Shown here: one piece after another, positions 1 to 10,300 of the stretch
Layout: every line of letters begins with the position of its first letter
Numbering within the stretch: position 1 is the stretch's first letter
Assembly: GCA_041879295.1 (NCBI GenBank)
Contig: CP047152.1
Span: 4,965,501 to 5,029,500 of the forward strand
Length of the DNA: 64,000 nt
Reading direction: 5' to 3'
From: Pseudomonas putida
GTDB taxonomy: Bacteria; Pseudomonadota; Gammaproteobacteria; Pseudomonadales; Pseudomonadaceae
Notes under the pieces: model-generated
What the model was told of the DNA's origin: nothing
Seen by the model: only the letters and a program-made list of their open reading frames with translations
Database searches by the model: none
Program-made: the position numbers and the translations under genes

Positions 1-251
1 ACATCCAGGGTGCCGCTCTGCTCCAGTTCGCGCACCACCTTCTGTACCAGCACGCCTTGCGGGTCATTGGGATTGGCCTTGCTGAACTTGTCCCAGCGCT
101 CCGGCCAGGCGTCCTTGAAGTACGCCAGCAGGTCTTCGGTATACAACGCCGTGCGCCGGTCATAGCCGCTGGCCGGACCGGTGAGCCAGCCCTGGGCGGT
201 CATGGCGCTGATGATGTCCTGTTGGAACTGGGCTTCCTTGCTGTCCGCCAT
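1..251 (-). CDS. hsdR: Type I restriction enzyme R subunit (HsdR), N-terminal part, cut by window edge
   Basis: Only the first ~83 codons are in the window; the rest lies to the left. The start is an ATG whose A is shared with the hsdS stop (TAATG), so it is the last gene of the hsd operon and translationally coupled to hsdS. The visible N-terminus (MADSKEAQFQQDIISAMTAQ, then a GPASGYDRR segment) looks like the beginning of HsdR, the ATP-dependent translocase/endonuclease subunit; its helicase and PD-(D/E)XK motifs are outside the view. HsdR associates with an HsdM2S core to cut unmethylated DNA. The assignment rests mainly on position after hsdM and hsdS and on the N-terminal style. Confidence 0.85.
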   Translation of the reverse strand, partial: MADSKEAQFQQDIISAMTAQGWLTGPASGYDRRTALYTEDLLAYFKDAWPERWDKFSKANPNDPQGVLVQKVVRELEQSGTLD

Positions 252-1609
252 TACACGGCCTCTTCTTCTAATACTGGGGAGGACACGCTGGTCGGTGGCT
301 GCCAGCCGCGCACGTCGATCTTGCCGGTGACGGCAGCGGAGATCAGGGCGGCGCGGCGTTCTTGAAGAATGCCTATCAATTGATCTGCTTCGTCTTTCAG
401 AGCTTCCGACTCACCAATTATGGCGTCGATACGTTCCATGATGCTCTGCCTTTCCTCCTCAGGGGGAAGTGCAATACGAATGTTTTTGAACTGATCCCAA
501 TATAGGCGCAACCGAAAATCTGTAATGCCGTATGAGTTTTTCCGCATTTCCTCTACAGCACAACTTGTACGCAACAGCCGCTCTACGTACCGAGAAAAAT
601 CTCCACTCTTAGGACGAGCAACCACATAAGCGGGGCTAACCAACCCATCAACCAGAACAGCACCAAATCCACCCTGCCAAGCACGCATCATGTTATAGAC
701 GAGGTCTCCAGGACGAACTCGCTTGTATTTCTCGCGATCTTCAATACGAGTTATCTTCCGATCAGACTCCTCTTCTGTAAGCTCCTTATCCGAAACACCG
801 TAGTGTATCGATACACGCAGAACCGGAAGCTCGGCCAATCCCTTTTCTACAGCCTCGGAATAAACTGCGCCAATTCGAACAATCACCCAATGCGCCGGCA
901 CCTCGCCCAGCCACTCCACCCCGGAGTCCTTCATCGACACCGTCGGGTCAAGGCCTTTGGTCACGGCATGGGAAATCACGGCCTGGCGCTTTTCCTTGAG
1001 CAGTTCGATCAGGCGCTGCTGTTCTTCGATCAGGGCGTCGATGCGGGCGGTTTCGTGGTCGAGGAAGCGGGCGATTTGGATTTGTTCGAATAGCTCGGGT
1101 GCAGCGACATTGAAGTTATTGATCACATCAGTGGGCACCCGCTTGAGTCCTCCAGCACCGATCATGCTGGAAGTGCAGAAGCTCATGTAACTGTCTTCCT
1201 GCACACGGTAATAAAGGTACTCAGCATTAACACCCTGACATGGTCTTAGTACGTTTATTTCGCTGGAGCCGAACCCAATGCCATTGGTCAGTCCCTTGGC
1301 AATCGCAATATTCTTATTCTCGAAGCACGGCGTGACCTTAGCCTGCAGTACGTCGCCATCTTCGAAGTAGGTGTAGCCACCAATAACCTCTTCGATGGGG
1401 CGCTCTTCGTCCAGCTGCACGACACCAGTTTTCAGCTTCTCCATGGGTACGAAGCTACATAGCTGCTCAGTATCACCGGCGAAACCTGACTTCCTCGGAT
1501 TGAGTAATGCGAGATGCTTTATAGGCGTCAACATCCAATGCTTGGGCACTTCCCCCAACCACTCCACCCCAGACTCCCTATACGCCGTATATGGCTTGAA
1601 CTGGCTCAT
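251..1609 (-). CDS. hsdS: Type I restriction-modification specificity subunit HsdS
   Basis: 452 residues, a normal HsdS length. The protein shows the classic two-half organisation: the phrase SGVEWLGEVPxHW occurs near residue 13 and again near residue 230, each opening a target-recognition domain. Each half closes with a helical conserved region (LIEEQQRLIELLKEKRQAVI near 195; ALKDEADQLIGILQERRAAL near 410). HsdS sets the bipartite DNA sequence recognised by the HsdM/HsdR complex. The two recognition-domain stretches (about 450-860 and 1090-1560) are visibly more AT-rich than the conserved parts. It overlaps the upstream DUF1016 gene by 4 nt (ATGA) and hsdR by 1 nt. Confidence 0.95.
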   Translation of the reverse strand: MSQFKPYTAYRESGVEWLGEVPKHWMLTPIKHLALLNPRKSGFAGDTEQLCSFVPMEKLKTGVVQLDEERPIEEVIGGYTYFEDGDVLQAKVTPCFENKNIAIAKGLTNGIGFGSSEINVLRPCQGVNAEYLYYRVQEDSYMSFCTSSMIGAGGLKRVPTDVINNFNVAAPELFEQIQIARFLDHETARIDALIEEQQRLIELLKEKRQAVISHAVTKGLDPTVSMKDSGVEWLGEVPAHWVIVRIGAVYSEAVEKGLAELPVLRVSIHYGVSDKELTEEESDRKITRIEDREKYKRVRPGDLVYNMMRAWQGGFGAVLVDGLVSPAYVVARPKSGDFSRYVERLLRTSCAVEEMRKNSYGITDFRLRLYWDQFKNIRIALPPEEERQSIMERIDAIIGESEALKDEADQLIGILQERRAALISAAVTGKIDVRGWQPPTSVSSPVLEEEAV

Positions 1610-2624
1610 TGCGCCTCTCCCTGTGCGGTATTCAGCGCATAGAACTCATGCAGCTTGGCCTGAAGCAACTGCTTGTCCGGCAGACGGGTCTGGTATTCGG
1701 CGATCAGCGCCGGCGACAGGCTGCGGTTGAGGGCGTATTCGACCACCTCGTCGTCCTTGCTGGCACAGAGCAGCACGCCGATGGCGGGGTTTTCGTGGGG
1801 TTTGCGCTCGTCGCGATCCAGCGCTTCCAGGTAGAAGCCGAGCTTGCCCAGGTACTCCGGCTCGAAGCGGCCGACCTTGAGCTCGATGGCCACCAGACAA
1901 TTGAGGCCACGGTGGAAGAACAGCAGATCCAGGGCGAAATCACGCCCGCCGACTTGCAGCGGGTATTCGGAGCCGACAAAACAGAAGTCGCGGCCCAGCT
2001 CGATCAGGAACTCCTTGAGCCGGGCCAGCAAGCCCCGGTGCAGATCGGCCTCGGCATGGCCGCCCGGCAGGTCGAGAAACTCGACCATATAGGCATCGCG
2101 GAACACTTCCAGCGCGGCGGGGTGAGTGTGTCTCAGGACTGCTGAGACTTTTGCCGGCTGGGTGACACTGCGCTCGAACAGCGCCGCCTTGAACTGGCGC
2201 TCCAGCTCGCGCTTCGACCACTTCTCCTGAGCCGCCATGCGCAGGTAGAACTCCCGCTCTTCCGGGAGCTTGCTCTGGCTGAAGATGATCAGGTTGTGCG
2301 ACCAGGATAATTGTCGCGCCAGTGGTGCGACTTTTTCCTCGGTGCGGTAGGTCTCGTAGAACTGGCGCATGCGGAACAAATTCGACCGGGTAAAACCGCG
2401 CAGCCCTGGTTGGGTCCGGGCCAGATGATCGGCCAGCTGGCTGACCACGGCATCGCCCCACTCGGCCTGTTCCAGCTTGCGGCTGATATAAGCGCCGACC
2501 TGCCAGTACAGCTCGATCAGCCGGGTATTCACCGCCTGCATGGCCTGCTGCCTGGCACTGTGGATCAGCGCGAGCACTTCGTCGAAACGCTCGTCCGTTG
2601 CACTGCGGGGTGTGTTTGGCTCGC

Positions 2625-2628
<4 letters not shown>
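1606..2628 (-). CDS. DUF1016 (YhcG-type) PD-(D/E)XK nuclease domain protein
   Basis: 340 residues. The N-terminal half (residues 1-150: [20 protein letters not shown], then a [12 protein letters not shown] stretch and LSWSHN) is the helical DUF1016 N-terminal domain. The C-terminal half carries a PD-(D/E)XK core with [10 protein letters not shown] followed by AIELKVGRF (about residues 230-255), giving the D...ExK catalytic set. The gene sits between hsdM and hsdS with ATGA overlaps at both ends, so it is made from the same transcript. DUF1016 proteins are often found beside type I R-M genes; their exact role is unsettled, and an accessory nuclease is inference. Confidence 0.9.
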
Positions 2629-4601
<1,973 letters not shown>

Positions 4602-5037
4602 GCAATAATTCCTTGGAGTACGGGCAAAAACGCGAGTCTAACCCGTCGAGCTGGCTGCATGTCACAGGCCCGACGGCTCATTTGCGCTCCGTTCCCAATA
4701 CCCGAGGATGCTCAGGCCGCACCCGAACGTGTCGCCAGCAACGGCATGTCTGCTGCACGCGTTCTTGAAATCGGGTTTTAGCGACCTATGCAGTGATTAT
4801 CCGACAGGTAATGGATCAGCCGGCTTTGCCATTTGAGCAACTGAATCGCCCCAATGCAGCTCATCGTCGTCATCTATTGTTCATTGGTTGCATGCGCCCT
4901 TTCGCTCGCCCGTAGCGTCGTCATCTGACGACCATCTGTTGTCACAGCGTGCGTCTGACGAATGCCCCCTGATGCTCAGTCGTCATCCGTCGTCGATCTG
5001 CCGCTGCCGTTATGGCACACAGCGAAGAGCCGAGGCC

Positions 5038-5352
5038 CTGTAGCCATGCGGCTGCAACGACGACACCTCTTCACGACACCCCTTACCTGGACAGCAACAC
5101 CCCTTTACAACATCCCTTAATCTGTACAAGACATCCTGAACAACCTGAAACCCAGTAACCACGCTGGCTGCAGCGACGACACCCCTTCACGACACCCCTT
5201 ACCTGAGCGACAACACCCCTTCACGACACCCCTTACCTGAGCGACAACACCCCTTTACGACACCCCTTAACCTGTAGAAGACGCCCTGAAAAGCCTGAAA
5301 CCCAGTAACCATGCGGGCTACAGCGGCAACACCCCTTCACGACACCCCTTCG
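5038..5352. repeat. Degenerate tandem repeat upstream of hsdM
   Basis: The short unit CACGACACCCCTTACCTGAG and close variants (CAACACCCCTTTACGACA and similar) recur at least six times. Blocks of it are separated by a longer element containing CCTGAAACCCAGTAACCA, present near 5145 and 5296. Units are directly repeated, only partly conserved, and not separated by unique spacers, so this is not a CRISPR. The preceding 4602-5037 has no gene but several scattered CGTCGTCATC-like copies (near 4863, 4914, 4980). I see no ORF in 4602-5599. Confidence 0.75.
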
Positions 5353-5599
5353 GCCAAAATCGGCAGATTCTCTCTATGTGAGGTGAACCGTCAGACTCCC
5401 ATAAGCAAGAGAGGCAGTGTGAGCATAATTTTTTGAAACCCGTGTCGCGCAGCGGGTATGAGCGCTGCGCAGGTCGCCCTGGAATTCAATCAGCCAGGTA
5501 CCGGCGGAAACGGATTTCAGGAGGATGAAATCCTTGGGATTGGCACAGCAGGTGAGAAGCTGGATTCAGTGCAAATTTTCAGCCCAGAAGGAGCAAGAC

Positions 5600-5719
5600 A
5601 TGGAAGCGATTGAGCTACTGGTTTATGCGGTCATTGGCGTGGTTGGCACTTTGGGAGTGGCTGCGGTGATTGGCTACAAGGTCGCTGATCATCTCGATAA
5701 GAAACATCACACCGACTGA
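5600..5719 (+). CDS. Small single-pass membrane protein (39 aa)
   Basis: The ATG at 5600 has AAGGAG six bases upstream, a strong ribosome site, which argues for this start over longer in-frame starts. The peptide begins MEAIELLVYAVIGVVGTLGV and ends in a charged tail HLDKKHHTD: one hydrophobic helix of ~22 residues and a His/Lys-rich C-terminus. I do not recognise a family. It sits alone between the repeat region and the CXXC membrane-protein gene; a shared transcript with that gene is possible. Confidence 0.55.
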   Translation: MEAIELLVYAVIGVVGTLGVAAVIGYKVADHLDKKHHTD

Positions 5720-5815
5720 TATGTCAGCACACCGGCATGCCCGCAGCCGCTGACTTGGGATTCGCCAGTGCTCGGGTAACGTTCAGGCATGTGCCAAGTC
5801 CAGCAGGTTCACGTC

Positions 5816-6160
5816 ATGAGCAAAGTTGAGTGTCAGTGCTGCAAGAAGATGATGGTTCCAAAGGTGGTCACCAGCGCGCCGTTCTACATCAGCGGAGTAC
5901 CCGTGGGCGGCCGTGACCCTGAGTCGTCCGTATGCCCCTTTTGCCTGTCGCCGAAGTGGATGCTCACCGAACATCAGGCTCTGGCTGCCGGCAAGGCCAA
6001 TGCCGAGTTCTACGGCCTTATGGTTCTCGCACTGGTGAACATCGTTGCGTTCGTCCGTTTCGGTGAAGTGGCGGGCGGTATAGCACTTGCGGTGTCAGTC
6101 GCAACCGTTTTCATGCGCGCCAGAATGATTCGAGCCCTGCGCCGTCGCCTGGGCCGTTAA
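5816..6160 (+). CDS. Membrane protein with N-terminal Cys-rich (zinc-ribbon-like) segment
   Basis: 114 residues from the ATG at 5816 (GCAGG eight bases upstream); a start at 5789 is possible but has a weaker ribosome site. Near the N-terminus are CQCC and, ~30 residues later, CPFC, which could form a four-Cys metal site. Two hydrophobic stretches follow (FYGLMVLALVNIVAFV and GGIALAVSVATVF), then a basic tail (MRARMIRALRRRLGR) expected on the cytoplasmic side. No known family is recognised. A 10-bp inverted repeat (6188-6225) follows the stop and may end the transcript. Confidence 0.6.
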   Translation: MSKVECQCCKKMMVPKVVTSAPFYISGVPVGGRDPESSVCPFCLSPKWMLTEHQALAAGKANAEFYGLMVLALVNIVAFVRFGEVAGGIALAVSVATVFMRARMIRALRRRLGR

Positions 6161-6187
6161 ACGAGCCAGTTCACCCCTGGCGACCGC

Positions 6188-6225
6188 AATTCTACCCAAG
6201 CGGAGAATACAGCCGGGGTAGAATT
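6188..6225 (+). terminator. Inverted repeat after the CXXC membrane-protein gene
   Basis: AATTCTACCC at 6188-6197 is matched exactly by GGGTAGAATT at 6216-6225, an 18-nt loop between. It begins 27 nt after the stop codon. There is no T-tract, so a transcription-terminating role is only suggested by position. The following 6226-6423 contains no convincing gene. Confidence 0.35.
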
Positions 6226-6423
6226 CGCACGGATGTCACTACTGCTCGACAGCACGTAAAACTGCGTCGCTACTCGGTCATTTGATCGCGGATTTTAAGT
6301 ACTGTGGTGTTACTGCCCCCTGCATGGCGAGCGGCAGCCCGAATCCCGAGGCCAGCGCCGAGCAGCTCACCAATGCGCTGATGCAGCCCCCCTTCTCAGG
6401 CCGCCCTTTTGTAAGCACCGAAG

Positions 6424-6476
6424 TTTTGCCCCTCCAAAGGGGAAGGTTGGCAGTCCGAACCTGCCCTGGGACACCA
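6424..6476 (+). other. tRNA 3'-half-like remnant
   Basis: The stretch folds like the 3' part of a tRNA: a 7-nt loop CTCCAAA on a short CCC/GGG stem (anticodon would read CCA), a T-arm with stem GGCAG/CTGCC and loop TCCGAAC, and a 3' end TGGGACACCA. No matching 5' acceptor strand or D-arm is visible in the preceding 100 bases, so it is not an intact gene. Such 3' ends are typical integrase attachment sites; that reading is inference. Confidence 0.35.
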
Positions 6477-6557
6477 TATAATTCGGGCCTCTCAAGACTT
6501 TTTCCTGATAGATCGGTTTGGTCGTGACAGCAGGGTGGCAGCAGTAGGCAAAAGAAA

Positions 6558-6592
6558 GCCCCGCCGGACAATGCTCAGGCGGGACTTTTTAT
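6558..6592 (+). terminator. Rho-independent terminator
   Basis: CCCGCC at 6560-6565 pairs with GGCGGG at 6578-6583 around a 12-nt loop, followed by ACTTTTTATT. It lies ~80 nt downstream of the tRNA-like remnant and could have served that gene. Confidence 0.6.
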
Positions 6593-6868
6593 TCCAAAGA
6601 CTTTCGGGGCGAAGATTACCCATCAACCAGTATGAAGGGTGTAAGCCTGCAACGAGTCCGGGCCCCCGGTGCGGATCAACTCGCCTCCTTCAATCCACAT
6701 TTGGGTCGATTGATAGGCGCGTTGCAGCAGCTGATCGGTCTGGCTGAAGTCGAACACTGAAGCGTCCAGTGGACACAACGGCGCGACCGTTAGGCAATTG
6801 CACAGACTTGCCCACCCATTTGCATTCGCTCTTACCAGCACACTTCGTGGCCGTGACCGGTAGAGATC

Positions 6869-7060
6869 GACCGATTCTGTTGAAAAAGTCGGTTTTCCCA
6901 AAATGCTCGCGTACTGATGGGGGAAAACACCTCTTTTGCGCGCTGCTATGTGAAATCCGGGGCTGGAAGCCTCTCTCTCTGCTGAAAGCAAGGATTTCAA
7001 TCTCAGGCGTGTACTTTTCTGCCGTGGGAACCAAGCTGGACTTTTTCAACAGAATCGGTC
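6869..7060. mobile_element. MITE-like 192-bp element with perfect 22-bp terminal inverted repeats
   Basis: The first 22 bases (starting GACCGATTCTGTTGAAAAAG, 6869-6890) are the exact reverse complement of the last 22 (7039-7060). The interior has no plausible gene. Ends with TTGAAAAAGTC recall insertion-sequence termini seen in pseudomonads, but I cannot name the parent IS. No clear target duplication is visible. It lies 294 bp ahead of the helicase start. Confidence 0.65.
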
Positions 7061-7353
7061 AGAAGCAGGTATTCAAAATGCCCCCCAGAATAGGGCCGAC
7101 TTACTGAGTCGTCGCGGCCAGTTAACTTGTCAGTGGGGCATTTCAGGTCGTGCAGTCTCTTTCTCGCTTTACCACATCCAGCCCACCCGCTACTGTGACG
7201 TGAACGCAGTCACAGTTTGTTGCATGACACCAGGGACGGCTTCAGCAAGTGAAGCAGCGTCTTAGGCGCCTCTTAAGCCCCCGCCATCCCATCTGTCCTG
7301 ACTCGGCAAGCTCGGCCTGCATCCGCCTCTACGTTTCCCGATGGATGAATTAC

Positions 7354-10300
7354 ATGACGGTGCAATCTCCAGCCAGCCGGCCTTTGACAGTCAATGAAAG
7401 GAAGCTCGTACAGGACTGGATACTGGATCTGGTACCTGGAGACGGAGCAGCAGTAGGCAACAAGACCCTCAAGCAGCGGCTTGAACAGAAAGCAGAACTT
7501 CATGACTTCGCGGTTACTGACGAAGACTATTGGTTAATTAGGGAAGAACTGATCGCACGAGGCAAACTGCAAAAAGGCAGCGGCCGGGGCGGTTCAGTGT
7601 TCCGCTTCGACACCAACTGGAAACCTAGCGCCCAACAGACATCCATCTATGAGCAATCCAACTGGGAGGATCTGGATGAGCCGGCCAGCGACAGCCCGGA
7701 AAGCCTGGAAAAACTGCGCAGCCGCCTTTTAGACCTCAGTGCGAGAAACCGGCTTCTGAATTTCTCGCATGCTCGCTCCAAGCGCTTCGCGCGAATTATC
7801 GACGAACTCCCCGACCATCTTTTTGAAACGCTGACGACCGACCAGACAATGCGTTTCGCGCCGGTTCCCGAGCCGACAGAGCGCCAGTTAATCGAACAGG
7901 GCTATCTCAAGTACGACGAGCAAACCGGCAGTGTCAGCGAGCTTAAGAAACCGCCAACTGCGGAGACCTGGGCGCAGATTCTTGGCATGGAAACCAGCTA
8001 CGAACTGCCAAAAGGATCGGAAGTGCCCAGCGACAAATACGCTGACGATGCCATTCAAACCCTGTATTACCCAACTGAGCTGGAGTCACGACTGCAGACC
8101 CTGCATGCGCAGTCGCGCCTATCGCTCGATGAAACCGGCGCCAACATCCTTTACCTGGCACTAGGATTCCTCGAATGGGATGAGTCAATCGTCGGGAAGA
8201 ATAGTGCACGCCTTGCCCCACTGATGCTGCTACCCGTCCGCTTGGAGAAAGGAAAGCTCAACCCCAAAACAGCGACCTTCGACTACGAGGTTCTTTACAC
8301 CGGCGAAGACATCCTCACCAACCTCTCGCTCAGGGAGAAACTTCGTCGAGATTTTGGCATTGCGCTGCCACGTATCACCGAAGACCTACTGCCAGAGGAG
8401 TACTTCACTCGAGTACGGGACACAGTTCTCGAAGTGAAGCCGGACTGGAAACTGCACCGCTTTGCCTCCTTGGGCCTGTTCGAGTTCGGCAAGCTGATGA
8501 TGTATCTGGATCTTGAGCCTGGCAAAAACCAGGTGTTACTCCAGAGCAGTCTGGTTCAGCGGCTGATTGGCCTGGCAGAGAGTGAACGGCCCGAGTCCAC
8601 TGCCAGTGGATTCAGCAGCGAGCACGCTATCGACCAACTCCAAGATGTGCACCGGAACTATCCACTGATCGATGACGCAGACAGCTCACAGCACAGTGCA
8701 TTGGTCGATGTGATGCGCGGCGAAGACCTGGTGATCGAAGGGCCGCCTGGTACAGGTAAATCGCAGACCATCACCAACATGATCTCCGCAGCGATGGCGC
8801 AGGGCAAAAAAGTGCTCTTCGTTGCTGAAAAACGTGCTGCATTGGAGGTTGTTAAGAACAGACTCACGCGCGCTGGGCTGGGAGAGTTCTGCCTGGAGAT
8901 ACACAGCCACAAAAGCCAGAAGAGTGCGGTGGCTGCAAGTATTGGGCAGCGCATAAGTAATCGAGGTAGCTACCGTGAGCCCGGTCAGCTGAACGATTTG
9001 ATCAACAACTACGAGCGACTGAAGCAGCAGCTCAATGATCATGTCCGGCAACTGCATAGCCTCCATGCCAATACTGGGCTAACTGCTCACCAGATCCTGA
9101 TGCAAGCCACGCGCTTACGTGAAAGCTTGACCATCCGACCTGCTGACTTCCATCCCTCCAACGCTGTCAGCCTGGATAAGAGTCAGGTTCATGAGCAAGC
9201 GGGTTATTTTGCCCACATCTACACCAAAACTGCACAGGAAGCCGGCCAGAGCGGCAAGCTTGAAACTCATCCATGGTTTGGCTGCACCAAAACGCAAATA
9301 AGCGGACTAGAACGATCCGATATCTTGCTCCAGCTGAAAAACACTATAGACGCACTTGATGAGTTAAGCGCAGTGCGAGCCAAGGCCTCGACTGACCTTA
9401 AAGCAGCTGATGCTGCCTCGTTCTCCCCCAAGGCCATCCAGCAGTTGGCAAGCGCATTATCGGCAATGCCAATGCCCAAAGGAGACGAAGACTGGGACTT
9501 GATCAACCGACTCGATGCCTCTAGCTGTGAGGCGCTCCAGGCCTGGTTAGAAGGCATGGATCAGTTGATGGAGCAGCAAATTGCCCTGAACCAGGCCTTG
9601 CACCCCAGTGTCATCGGCTCTCCTCAAGCCCTCGAATTGATTAAGAAATCCTGCGCGCAGATACGGCAGCACAACGATAGTAGCAATCTGAAACTAGATG
9701 ACCTCCTAGAGTTGATCCAAGAAGCCCAGGAGCTCATTGATGAAGCCCCCAAAGCTCAGTTGCTGATACAAACCATCGCGAAAGCGCCAGCTACTCAGTC
9801 GCTCAGAACAGACAAGCAGGGCATCGAGCAATTGAGCCTGTTGCTTGAACTCATGCTGCAAATGCCCATCGCCTTGGCGGAGTGGCGCCACAAACGCTTC
9901 GAAGATGCTTCGCTGGACAGAGTTTTACCTGAGCTCAGCGAACTTTTAACCAATATCAAACAGCTCGAAGAGCAGTCCGCCAGCGTCTTCATACTTGACC
10001 GACTCCCGGATCACACTCGCCTGGAGGACCTGCAGCGAGTGCTTGCAGACGGCTCGCTATTCCGCTGGTTCAAGAGCAGCTGGCGCTCAGCCAAGGCAGA
10101 GGTTCTTGCCATGGTACGGCCAGGTATCAAGCTGAAGTCAGCCCTTCAAATACTGCCGGACGGAATCGCCTACAAACGCAACTATAACCGCCTAGCGACC
10201 GACTCAACCTACCGCGAGGTGCTCGGCGAGCACTTCAAGGATGTGGGAACCAAAACCGCTGATCTGATTGCCCTGCGTAACTGGTACCGTGCGCTTCGGG

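Noticed and set aside
5038..5352. CRISPR array
   Set aside because: Units are degenerate, directly adjacent and lack equal-length unique spacers; no cas genes are present.
6424..6476. Functional tRNA-Trp gene
   Set aside because: No 5' acceptor strand or D-arm; a mismatch in the anticodon stem.
6282..6527. 81-codon plus-strand frame across the tRNA-like remnant
   Set aside because: It reads through the tRNA-like fold and has no ribosome site or family resemblance.
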